Shown piece after piece: positions 42,235 through 50,994 of a stretch of 64,000 bases of DNA (position 1 is its first letter; every line of letters begins with the position of its first letter). A program made the position numbers and the translations under genes. The notes beneath the pieces were generated by a model. It saw nothing but the letters and a program-made list of their open reading frames with translations, did not search any database and had not been told where the DNA came from. Source of the DNA: Sandarakinorhabdus glacialis (lineage in GTDB: Bacteria > Pseudomonadota > Alphaproteobacteria > Sphingomonadales > Sphingomonadaceae); contig NZ_BMJM01000001.1 in the NCBI RefSeq assembly GCF_014643455.1, forward strand, positions 62,001 through 126,000, read 5' to 3'.

Positions 42235-43074
42235 ATGGCCGATGACGCAGGATTGGGCGAGGCGCTATCGGGCGAGCTTACGACGCTGGCGATCTGCTGG
42301 CGGGTCGTGCGCGGCGACGGGGTGGCGCTGGGGTTCACGACGCACGACGGGTCGCTGCGGATCGGCGGCATGGTCTATGCCAATGCGCCCGGGATTGCGC
42401 CGTCGGCGATCGTCAGCAGCGACGCGATCGAAGTCGATACGATGGATATCGCGGGGGCGTTGAGCGCCGACGCCATCACCGCCGTCGACCTCGCGCTGGG
42501 GCGGTATGACGGCGCCGAGGTCGAGGTCTTCATGGTGGATTGGCAACACCCGGACGGGGGCCGGCAGGTGCTGGCGCGCGGCTGGCTCGGCACGGTCGAG
42601 GCGGGATCTGGGCCGGATGCGGGGTTCACGGCGTCGCTGCGCGGACCGACGGCGATGCTGTCGGCGACCAGGGTCGAGAGCTATTCGCCCGAATGCCGGG
42701 CCGAATTGGGCGACTGGCGTTGCCGGGTCGGTATGCGGGGGCGGTCGCGGCGGGCATTTGTGGCTGCTTCGGACGGGGAGGGGGCGCAGGTTGTGGGGGT
42801 CGATGCTGCGGCGGCGGCGCTGTTCGGCGATGCGCGGCTGCGCGTGTTGTCGGGGCCAACGGCGGGGCTTGAGCGACGCATTGTTGCTGTCGTCGGCGAT
42901 GGGCTGCGTTTCGACGAGCCGATGGCAGTGGCGGCGGGCGAAGCGGTCGAATTGTTCGAGGGCTGCGACAAACGCTTTGCGACCTGCACCGCGCGGTTCG
43001 GCAACGGCGGCAACTTTCGCGGCGAGCCACATGTGCCGGGCGGCGACGTGCTGACGCGCTTTGGCGGATTCTGA
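42235..43074 (+). CDS. DUF2163 baseplate hub protein (GTA gp13)
   Basis: 279 residues. ALSGELTTLAICWRVVRGDG then FTTHDGSLRIGGMVYANAPG is the standard start; ESYSPECRAELGDWRCRVGM and ELFEGCDKRFATCTARFGNG carry the paired cysteines; the end (FRGEPHVPGGDVLTRFGGF) is typical. In RcGTA this hub binds an iron-sulfur cluster through conserved cysteines; C-x-C-like positions here (ECRAELGDWRC, GCDKRFATC) are compatible. Followed after 33 bases by the peptidase gene. Confidence 0.92.
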   Translation: MADDAGLGEALSGELTTLAICWRVVRGDGVALGFTTHDGSLRIGGMVYANAPGIAPSAIVSSDAIEVDTMDIAGALSADAITAVDLALGRYDGAEVEVFMVDWQHPDGGRQVLARGWLGTVEAGSGPDAGFTASLRGPTAMLSATRVESYSPECRAELGDWRCRVGMRGRSRRAFVAASDGEGAQVVGVDAAAAALFGDARLRVLSGPTAGLERRIVAVVGDGLRFDEPMAVAAGEAVELFEGCDKRFATCTARFGNGGNFRGEPHVPGGDVLTRFGGF

Positions 43075-43107
43075 CGCCGGCGTCGGGTTTGATCGATTGG
43101 ATGAATC

Positions 43108-43533
43108 ATGGCGGAACAAGAGGCGGCGTTGGCCGGTCGATGGCCGTTGGTGGTTGCGGCGGTGCGGGCGTGTGTCGGCACGCGATTTCGGCCACAAGGA
43201 CGGACGCCAAGACTGGCGCTCGATTGCGTAGGCGTCGTGCTGGTCGGGGCAGCGGCTGCGGGCCTGAAACCCGACGTGCCGACGTATGCGCTGGGCGGTG
43301 ACCACGAGGCCGAGGTCGAGGATGTACTTGCGGCGGCCGGATGCGTCCGCGTTGTGGCGCCGGAGGCTGGCGATGTCCTGGTGCTGGCCCCCGCCCCCAA
43401 TCGCCGGCATCTCGCCGTAGTGACACCGGCCGGGGTCGTCCACGCCCATGCCGGGATCGGGCGGGTCGTCGAAGGACCGCTCGACCCGGAATGGATCATC
43501 ATCGGCGCGTGGCGCCTGCCAGGAGCATATTGA
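43108..43533 (+). CDS. NlpC/P60 cell-wall peptidase of the tail (GTA gp14)
   Basis: 141 residues. Catalytic Cys40 in LALDCVGVVLVGAAA and His101 in RRHLAVVTPAGVVHAHAGIG. In GTA particles this tail peptidase opens peptidoglycan during DNA entry. Both catalytic residues are kept although neighbouring tail genes are broken. Three bases separate it from the host-specificity gene. Confidence 0.9.
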   Translation: MAEQEAALAGRWPLVVAAVRACVGTRFRPQGRTPRLALDCVGVVLVGAAAAGLKPDVPTYALGGDHEAEVEDVLAAAGCVRVVAPEAGDVLVLAPAPNRRHLAVVTPAGVVHAHAGIGRVVEGPLDPEWIIIGAWRLPGAY

Positions 43534-43536
43534 ATC

Positions 43537-45767
43537 ATGGCGACACTTGTACTGGGGACGGTCGGGCGCGTGCTCGGCGGGCCGATCGGTGGTCTTGTCG
43601 GCAGCTTCGTGGGCGGCCTTGTCGATCGTAACATTTTTGGCGGCGGCGCGGCGCGGGAGGTCGGCCGTGTCGGCAACTTGGCGGTGCAGAGCGCAGCTTA
43701 TGGCGAACCGATCCCGATCGTCATTGGCCGGATGCGGATCGCCGGCAATTTGCTGTGGACAAGCGGCATCGCCGAAGCGAGCAGCCGCAGCGGTGGCGGC
43801 AAGCGCGGCGGCGCGGCGACGACGACGTACAGCTATTCGGCGTCGTTCGCTGTCGGTCTGGCTGGCCGCGAAATCGATGCCATTGGCCGGATCTGGGCCG
43901 ATGGGCGCCTGATCCGCGACGCCGGCGGGCTGTTCCTGTCACCGGTGACTATGCGGTCGCACAGGGGGAGCGAGACCCAGGCCGCCGACCCGTTGATCGC
44001 GGCGTTCGAAGGCGACAGCGGCGCGCCGGCGTATCGCGGCGTCGCCTATGTGGTTTCGAGGACTTGCCCCTCGCGGATTATGGCAATCGCATCCCCAACC
44101 TGACCTTCGAGATTCTGGCGGACACAGGATTACCAATTGACGCCGGCGCGGCGCTATCGGCGCTGGGGCGGGTCGATGGTCGCAGCTCGATCGAAGTGTC
44201 TGGAAGATTTCCCCCAACCGACGGGTTTTGTGCGGGGGTAGCGGGAGCATTGCCGACGCCATCGGGTCGCTGCTGAAGATCGCCGATGGATCGGTAATGC
44301 CGGATCTGCGCTCACCCGCGCGCGCGTTGCGCGTGCGCAGGATAGATAGTGAGCCGCTGGTCATCGCAGCCGAGGATTGCCGCACTCACCTGCCGGGTGC
44401 GCCTGCAGGCGGCGGGGCAGACCGCCGGCGCCGCATCGGCGGCGAAGGCCAGGTCGGCGCTGTCGAGATTGCCTTTTACGACACCAGCCGGGACTTCCAG
44501 CCTGGACTGCAACGGGTTCGCAAGGGCGCCGCGCCGGGCATCGAACACCAGGCCGTTTCATGCGCAATGTCGCCCGGTCAGGCCAAGTCACTGGCACTCG
44601 CGATGTTGATGCGTTCGCATGCCGGGCGGTTGCGAGCAACGCTGTATCTGCCTTGGCGCCATGTCGGAATTGCGCCGGGTGCGCTGGTCAGGGTGGCCGG
44701 CGACGATGTCGTGTGGCGGGTTCGGGGGGGTGCGATTCGAGAACTTCATCGTCCATCTCGAGGTCGAGCGGACCGAGATGGTGACGCCGGCGGTGGTGAC
44801 CGGGGACGGCGGCCGGGCGCTGGCGTTCGACGATCGGCCGGCCGGGGTGACCGTGCTGCAGGTGCTCGATCTGCCACCGCTCGGCAATGATATTTCGGCG
44901 CTGCCGCGGCTGTGGATTGCTGCGGCGGGTGTATCGCCGGCATGGCGGCGGGCCGCAATCGCGATAAGCGGCGACGACGGCGCCAGTTATGCGGTGATCG
45001 GCGTCGCCGACGGCGCGACCGTACAGGGCGCTACAGCATCGGCATTGAGGGCCGGCGATACGAGTGGCTGGGATCGGCATGGGCATGTCGACGTGGAATT
45101 GTTGTCGGACGCGATGTGGATCGAGGGACGGACACCGGCGGCGGTGCTTGCAGGGGGCAATCTGGCGCTGGTCGGTGACGAGATAATCCAGTTCTCCAAG
45201 GCCCTGGCGATCGGTCCGCGGCGCTTTCGGTTGTCGGGGTTGCTGCGCGGGCGACGGGGCACCGAGGGCGAGGTTGGCAACCATGCGATCGGCGATCGCT
45301 TCGTCATGCTGGATCCGGGCGGGATGCTGCCTTTCGATCCACCGGCCGAAGCGCTCGGCCGAATGTTCCGCGTGCGGGCCGCGGGGGTGGGCGATGCCGG
45401 ATCGGCTTCGCTGGCGGTGGCGGCCGGCGGGCAGGCGCTGCGCCCGCTATCGCCGGTTCATCTGAAACTAACACGATCGGACGTGGCAATCACGGCGAAA
45501 TGGGTGCGACGCAGCCGAACGGGTTTCGGCTGGTCGGACTTTGTCGATGCGCCGTTGGGTGAGGCGACCGAATCATATCAGGTCGTGTTTTCGACAGGCG
45601 AGCATGCGCCGCGGCGCTTCGTGGTTGCCGAACCGCAGTGCAGCCTGCCGCTGGCCGACTGGCTGGCGGATGGCGGCGGCGAAGTGAGCGTTACGGTGAC
45701 GCAACTGAGTGCCATGGCGGGGCCAGGCCGTGCGGCGACGAGACATTTTGAATCAGGAGCAAGGTAA
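43537..45767 (+). pseudogene. GTA host-specificity protein (gp15-like), broken by three frameshifts
   Basis: Four consecutive segments in different frames together form one sphingomonad-type gp15 (about 740 residues). Segment 1 (from ATG 43537): LGGPIGGLVGSFVGGLVDRN, TTYSYSASFAVGLAGREIDA. Segment 2 (about 44055-44215): EDLPLADYGNRIPNLTFEIL. Segment 3 (about 44228-44730): SIADAIGSLLKIADG ... AFYDTSRDFQPGLQR. Segment 4 (about 44735-45767): VRFENFIVHLEVERTEM ... FRLSGLLRGRRGTEGEVGNH ... KWVRRSRTGFGWSDFVDAPL. The junctions lie near GGTTTC (44052; one T seems lost), between 44205 and 44240 (runs CCCCC, TTTT, GGGGG; one base lost) and at a seven-G run (44724-44730; one G gained). Intact, it would be the baseplate/fibre protein that recognises the recipient. 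Confidence 0.82.
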
Positions 45768-46255
45768 TGAGCGAGACGATCCGGCACGGCCTGGCACTGT
45801 TGGCAAGCGGGCAGGCGCAGAAGGAAGTTAGCCATAACGAGGCGATTTTGGCGATTGATCGACAGATGCACCTATCGATTTCGAGCCGCGTGCTGGCCGT
45901 GGCCCCGTCGACGCCTGTGCCGGGAGACGCCTATATCGTCCCGTCGGGCGCCGGGGGAGCCTGGGCGAGCGCGGCGGACGCTATCGCCAGCTATGACGGC
46001 TTTGGCTGGATATTGACAGCGCCGGTCATTGGCTGCGTCGCCTGGATCGTGGATGAAGCCGGCTTCGTCGTGTTCGATGGCGGCTGGAGCGACGGTTGGC
46101 CTGTTTCAGGATTGGTAATTGCAGGGCGAAAAATTCTCGCAGGATCACCCGTTGGCGTGGCCTTGGAAATCGGCGGAAGTATCGTCGATATCGAGGCGCG
46201 TGCAGCGATTACGCAGATTATTGATTCGTTACGAACTCAAGGTATCGCGTTGTGA
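45767..46255 (+). CDS. DUF2793 protein at the end of the GTA cluster
   Basis: 162 residues; ATG overlaps the gp15 stop by one base (TAATG). DUF2793 pattern: GLALLASGQAQKEVSHNEAI then LAVAPSTPVPGDAYIVPSGA and WIVDEAGFVVFDGGWSDGW. Usually the last structural gene of sphingomonad/rhodobacterial GTA or phage tail modules, perhaps a fibre-associated protein. The coupling shows it belongs to the same transcript. Confidence 0.86.
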   Translation: MSETIRHGLALLASGQAQKEVSHNEAILAIDRQMHLSISSRVLAVAPSTPVPGDAYIVPSGAGGAWASAADAIASYDGFGWILTAPVIGCVAWIVDEAGFVVFDGGWSDGWPVSGLVIAGRKILAGSPVGVALEIGGSIVDIEARAAITQIIDSLRTQGIAL

Positions 46256-46407
46256 CTTGAAATTGCAGGCGTTGCTTATGTTTTTCCCGAACTTACTGTT
46301 GCCCGAAGGCCACAAAGTCCTGCAATCGCCTCTTGCACCTGAACAGTTGGGTGGGTTAGAGCGTTCAGGCAGTTCGACGGACACAATGGAGTTGAAAGGG
46401 GATGACA

Positions 46408-47607
46408 ATGCGTAAATTTGGTTTGGCGCTGGCACTTGCCACGACCGTACTGGCTGGGCCTGCCCTGGCACGCGACAAGGCCTGGTATGTTGGCGTCGAA
46501 GGCGGCGGCAATCTCATGCAGAACCAGCTGTTCGACATCACCCGTCCGGGTGTCGGTACGACAGCACCGGTTGTCGTTGAAGACGGCATTCGTGTGAAGC
46601 ATGAAGTCGGCTACGCCGCTGGCGGCACGATCGGTTATGATTTCGGTGCATTCCGCGCGGAATTCGAAGTCGGCTACAAGAACAACAACCTTGACCAGGT
46701 CACGATTGAGCAGGCAATTCCTGCCATCCCGATCTCCGTCGCCTATCGTGTTGGCGCGGTTGCCGTTCCGGCACTTGGTGTTAACACCGATGCTGCTGAT
46801 GGTAACGCTCGTGTCCTGTCATTCATGGCAAACGGCCTGTTCGACTTCGGTGGCAAGGATGGCGGCATCGGCGGCTTCATCGGCGGTGGTGCCGGTATCG
46901 CTCGCGTCCAGCATCACATCTATCAGAACGCCAAGTTCGGCCCTGCGTTCAACGATGACTCCGATACCGGGTTTGCCTACCAGGTTCTGGCTGGCGTTTA
47001 CAAACCGATCACGGATCACATCGAAGTTGGCCTGAAGTATCGTTTCTTCAACGTGCCGAAGGTCGAGACCTTCACGACCAATGGTCTCGCGACGGAAACC
47101 AAGTATCGCAGCCACAGCCTCATGCTGACGCTCGCGTACAATTTCTTCGAGCCCGAAATGGCGCCTCCTCCTCCTCCGCCGGCACCGGCGCCTGCGCCTG
47201 CGCCGCTGCCGCCTTGCCCACCTGCCGCTGTGACGCCTGGACCGTTCCTGGTGTTCTTCGATTGGGACAAGTCGCTTATCACGGCTGAAGCATCCGCGAT
47301 CCTCGATCGTGCTGCTGAGCAGTATGCCGCAACGGGCCAGACCAGCATTGTTCTCGCCGGTCACGCCGATACTTCGGGTACCGCCGAATACAACATGCGT
47401 CTCTCCCAGCGTCGTTCGGACTCCGTGAAGGCCTATATGGCTGCCAAGGGTGTTCCAGATTCGTCGATGACGACGGAAGCATTCGGTGAAACCCGCCTGC
47501 TGGTCGAAACGGCTGATGGTGTTCGCGAGCCGCAGAACCGGCGCGTGGAAATCACCTTCAGCGGTGCTCCACAGCCAACCTCGAGCGGTCCCTGCACACC
47601 GCAGTAA
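46408..47607 (+). CDS. OmpA family outer-membrane protein
   Basis: 399 residues from ATG 46408, behind AAAGGGG; ATG 46402 is possible. Signal peptide MRKFGLALALATTVLAGPALA, an eight-strand barrel (about 25-250: WYVGVEGGGNLMQNQLF, AGGTIGYDFGAFRAEFEVGY, GGFIGGGAGIARVQHHIYQN, HSLMLTLAYNFFEPEM), a Pro/Ala linker, and an OmpA peptidoglycan-binding domain (FDWDKSLITAEASAILDRAA, VLAGHADTSGTAEYNMRLSQ, RRSDSVKAYM, PQNRRVEI). Anchors the outer membrane to the wall. Codon use resembles a highly expressed gene, and a strong terminator follows. Confidence 0.93.
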   Translation: MRKFGLALALATTVLAGPALARDKAWYVGVEGGGNLMQNQLFDITRPGVGTTAPVVVEDGIRVKHEVGYAAGGTIGYDFGAFRAEFEVGYKNNNLDQVTIEQAIPAIPISVAYRVGAVAVPALGVNTDAADGNARVLSFMANGLFDFGGKDGGIGGFIGGGAGIARVQHHIYQNAKFGPAFNDDSDTGFAYQVLAGVYKPITDHIEVGLKYRFFNVPKVETFTTNGLATETKYRSHSLMLTLAYNFFEPEMAPPPPPPAPAPAPAPLPPCPPAAVTPGPFLVFFDWDKSLITAEASAILDRAAEQYAATGQTSIVLAGHADTSGTAEYNMRLSQRRSDSVKAYMAAKGVPDSSMTTEAFGETRLLVETADGVREPQNRRVEITFSGAPQPTSSGPCTPQ

Positions 47608-47629
47608 GCCGATCGAATATCGAGATTTG

Positions 47630-47661
47630 GGGCCGTTCCGAAAGGAGCGGCCCTTTTTCTT
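47630..47661 (+). terminator. Rho-independent terminator of the OmpA gene
   Basis: GGGCCGTTCC (47630-47639), loop GAAA, GGAGCGGCCC (47644-47653), a ten-pair stem with one wobble, then TTTTTCTTT. It lies 22 bases after the OmpA stop. Confidence 0.9.
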
Positions 47662-47744
47662 TGTGATGCTTGGGTGTCGATCCGTCTGGACGATGCGGAC
47701 CAAGCATGGCAGCGTGCCGGAAACCAATTTCGGGGCCTGGCTTG

Positions 47745-49079
47745 ATGTATCGTTCAGTTCTCAGCATTTTTATGTTTCTGACGCTTCAGCCGATCGGAGC
47801 GAGCGCCGCTACTGCAGAAGTGTCCGAACGCGAGCTGCGTGAGACGATCGATCGACTTGTCGGCTTCGGAACACGGCACACGCTGTCGGATACGAAATCC
47901 GAAACGCGCGGGATCGGCGCAGCCCGGCGCTATGGCGCTGCCAGATTCGCCGAATTTTCGAAATCTTGCGGCGGCTGCCTGGTGGTCGAGGCGCCATCGA
48001 GCATGATGACCAGCCCACGTGTGCCCGTGCCGGCCGAGATCGTCGACGTGCTGGCGATCCAGCGCGGTACCAGCGATCCCGATCGAGTGGTGATTATCTC
48101 CGCTCATATCGATAGCCGCAACAGTGATGTGATGGATAACAGCGGCGACGCGCCAGGTGCCAACGACGATGGGTCGGGGTCTGCGGCCGTGATCGAAGCA
48201 GCGCGCGTGCTGTCCCGGCAAAAATTTCCGGCGACGATTGTTTATGCGCTTCTATCCGGAGAGGAACAGGGTCTTCTCGGCGGCAAATTGTTGGCCGAGA
48301 CGGCGAAGACGAAGAGCTGGCGGGTCGAGGCGGTGCTGAACAACGATATTGTCGGCAACAGTGGCGGATCGAGCGGGACGCGTGACGATCGTACGGTCAG
48401 GGTGTTTTCGGAGGGTACCAAAGCGACGGAAACGCCGGAGCAAGCCGGCCGGCGACGCTATAATGGCGGGGAAGTCGACTCGCCGGCGCGCAATCTGTCG
48501 CGTTTTATCGCCGGGCTGGAGGGGAAATCTGGCCTCCGGGTCGAGCAGGTATATCGCACCGATCGATTTGGGCGCGGCGGTGACCAGGTGCCGATGCTGG
48601 CTGCTGGATTTCCCTCCGTGCGCATCACCGAGCGCCAGGAAAACTACGATCGCCAGCACCAGAATGTCAGGACGGAGAACGGCCGCAAGTTCGGCGACAC
48701 GGTCGACGGCGTCGACTTCCCGTACCTCGCGAAGGTCACACGGCTTAACATAGCCGCGTTGGCAGCGCTTGCGGGTGCGCCGGCGCCGCCGTCGGGGGTC
48801 ATCGTCGAAGGCGCAGTTACGCCCGATACGAAACTATCGTGGAAACCGGTCGCCGGCGCGAAATCCTATCGTGTCTGGTGGCGCCCGACCACTGCGGCCA
48901 CCTGGACTACCAGTCGCGACGTGCCCGGGGATACGACATCGATCGTACTGCCCGGAATCGATATCGACACATGGTTTTTCGGAGTGTCGGCGGTCAGCGC
49001 CGATGGGCTGTCCAGTCCGGTCGTTTATCCCGGACCTGCCGGCGCGTTTTTCGCCGAGCCCGCAGCACCGACCGGCTGA
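47745..49079 (+). CDS. M28 family zinc metallopeptidase, exported
   Basis: 444 residues from ATG 47745, selected because a signal peptide follows at once (YRSVLSIFMFLTLQPIGASA). M28 ligands: His and Asp in ISAHIDSR, Asp in APGANDDGSGSAAVIEAARV, the Glu pair in LLSGEEQGLLGGKLL, Asp in LNNDIVGN, and a late His in DRQHQNVR. A C-terminal fibronectin III-like domain (about 365-444: KLSWKPVAGAKSYRVWWRPT) may bind surfaces. Probably a periplasmic or secreted aminopeptidase. Confidence 0.9.
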   Translation: MYRSVLSIFMFLTLQPIGASAATAEVSERELRETIDRLVGFGTRHTLSDTKSETRGIGAARRYGAARFAEFSKSCGGCLVVEAPSSMMTSPRVPVPAEIVDVLAIQRGTSDPDRVVIISAHIDSRNSDVMDNSGDAPGANDDGSGSAAVIEAARVLSRQKFPATIVYALLSGEEQGLLGGKLLAETAKTKSWRVEAVLNNDIVGNSGGSSGTRDDRTVRVFSEGTKATETPEQAGRRRYNGGEVDSPARNLSRFIAGLEGKSGLRVEQVYRTDRFGRGGDQVPMLAAGFPSVRITERQENYDRQHQNVRTENGRKFGDTVDGVDFPYLAKVTRLNIAALAALAGAPAPPSGVIVEGAVTPDTKLSWKPVAGAKSYRVWWRPTTAATWTTSRDVPGDTTSIVLPGIDIDTWFFGVSAVSADGLSSPVVYPGPAGAFFAEPAAPTG

Positions 49080-49122
49080 CGTACGCATTTCATTCCGCAG
49101 CGCACCATGCTAGGGCGCTGGC

Positions 49123-50994
49123 ATGCTGACCATGAACGCCGTGACTGTCCGCCTTGGCGGCCGGACCATCCTCGATAGTGCTACCGCAACCTTGCCCCCG
49201 CGTGGGCGGATCGGGCTGATCGGCCGCAATGGCGCCGGCAAGTCGACGCTGATGAAAGTCATCGCCGGTACCCTCGATCCCGATAGCGGTAGTGTCGAAA
49301 TGCCCAAATCGGCGCGGCTCGGCTATGTCGCGCAGGAAGCGCCGGCCGGGCAGGGCACGCCGTTCCAGACCGTGCTGGCCGCCGACGTCGAGCGCGCCGC
49401 GCTGATGGTCGAGGAGGAGGGCCATCCGGAGCCGCATCGCCTTGCCGAAATCCACGAGCGGCTGATCGCCATCGATGCCTATACGGCGGCGGCGCGGGCC
49501 AGCCGGATCCTGGTCGGGTTGGGTTTCGATGAGGCCGCGCAGCATCGCCCGCTCGACAGCTACTCCGGCGGCTGGCGCATGCGTGTCGCGCTCGCGGCGC
49601 TGCTGTTCAGCCAGCCCGATCTCCTGCTGCTCGATGAGCCGTCAAACCATCTCGATCTCGAAGCGACGATGTGGCTCGAGAACTTCCTCAAAACCTACCG
49701 TGCGACCATCGTCGTGATCAGCCACGAGCGCGACCTGCTTAATAATGTCGTCGATTATATCCTCCACCTTGAGGGCGGGAAGATCACGCTTTACCCCGGC
49801 GGTTACGATGATTTCGAACGTCAACGCGCCGAGCGTCTGGCGCAACTGGCGTCGGCGCGCGAGGCGCAGGCGGCACAGCGCGCCAAGCTGCAGGACTATG
49901 TCGCGCGTAACAGTGCTCGGGCAAGCACCGCCAAGCAGGCGCAGTCGCGGCAAAAGGCATTGGCGCGGATGCAGCCGATCGCCGAGGCGGTCAGCGATCC
50001 GACGTTGATATTCAACTTCCCGTCGCCGCAAGCGCTCAAGCCACCGCTGGTGCAGCTCGACCAGGCCAGCGTCGGTTACGACGGCAAGCCTATTCTCCAG
50101 CACATCGACCTGCGGCTCGATCCCGATGACCGGCTGGCGCTGCTCGGCCGCAACGGCAATGGCAAGACCACCCTGGCGCGCCTGCTTTCGGGCCAGCTGG
50201 CGCCGATGGAGGGCACGAAGCACGCGCCGGGCAAGCTGCGCGTCGGCTATTTCACCCAATACCAGGTCGAGGAACTCGACAGCGACGACACGCCGCTCGA
50301 GCATATGAGCCGTCTGATGCGCGGTGCCAATCCTTCGCAGGTGCGCGCCCAGCTTGGCCGGTTCGGCTTTTCAGGCGCCATGGCCGAGCAGAAAGTCGGC
50401 AAGATGTCCGGCGGCGAGAAGGCCCGCCTGGCGCTGGCGTTGATCACCCGCGACGCGCCGCACCTGCTCATCCTCGATGAGCCGACGAACCACCTCGATG
50501 TCGACACGCGCGAAGCCCTTGTCCAGGCGCTCAACGATTATGATGGCGCCGTCGTCGTCGTCAGCCATGATCGCCACATGATTGAGGCCAGCGCCGACCG
50601 ACTGGTGCTGGTCGACGCCGGCCGCGCGCTCGAATTTGCGGGCAGCCTCGACGACTACACCGACAGCATTCTTGGCAAGGGTCCGCCAAGCCCTGAAGGC
50701 AGCAGGTCGAAAGCCAACAAGAAGGACGACCGCAAGGCCGCCGCTGCAGCCCGCGAAGCTTCCGCCGGGCTGCGCAAGGCGGTCAAGGACGCCGAGGCCG
50801 AAACCGCGCGACTGACAGCACGTATCGCCGAAATCGACCGGGCGTTGACTGATCCAAGATCCGCCAACGCTTCCGACGCGCACCGTCCGGCGAGCGATCT
50901 CATGCGTCTGCGCGGTGAAGCCGACCGGGCGCTCGAATCCAGCGAAGCAAGATGGCTTGCTGCCAGCGAGTCGCTCGACGCCGTTTCGGCCTGA
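49123..50994 (+). CDS. ABC-F family ATPase (Uup/YheS-like)
   Basis: 623 residues; no membrane segments. Two ATPase domains: Walker A GRNGAGKST and GRNGNGKTT, signatures YSGGWRMR and MSGGEKAR, Walker B LLLLDEPSNHLD and LLILDEPTNHLD, with the ABC-F linker between (about 225-310) and a C-terminal coiled coil (about 540-623). ABC-F proteins act on the ribosome in translation rather than transport. ATG 49132 is an alternative start. Its stop directly abuts the stop of the convergent parE gene (TGATCA). Confidence 0.92.
   Translation: MLTMNAVTVRLGGRTILDSATATLPPRGRIGLIGRNGAGKSTLMKVIAGTLDPDSGSVEMPKSARLGYVAQEAPAGQGTPFQTVLAADVERAALMVEEEGHPEPHRLAEIHERLIAIDAYTAAARASRILVGLGFDEAAQHRPLDSYSGGWRMRVALAALLFSQPDLLLLDEPSNHLDLEATMWLENFLKTYRATIVVISHERDLLNNVVDYILHLEGGKITLYPGGYDDFERQRAERLAQLASAREAQAAQRAKLQDYVARNSARASTAKQAQSRQKALARMQPIAEAVSDPTLIFNFPSPQALKPPLVQLDQASVGYDGKPILQHIDLRLDPDDRLALLGRNGNGKTTLARLLSGQLAPMEGTKHAPGKLRVGYFTQYQVEELDSDDTPLEHMSRLMRGANPSQVRAQLGRFGFSGAMAEQKVGKMSGGEKARLALALITRDAPHLLILDEPTNHLDVDTREALVQALNDYDGAVVVVSHDRHMIEASADRLVLVDAGRALEFAGSLDDYTDSILGKGPPSPEGSRSKANKKDDRKAAAAAREASAGLRKAVKDAEAETARLTARIAEIDRALTDPRSANASDAHRPASDLMRLRGEADRALESSEARWLAASESLDAVSA

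Noticed and set aside
29058-46255. Complete prophage
   Set aside because: No integrase, att-like direct repeats, replication, lysis or excision genes; gene set and short tape measure match GTA clusters.
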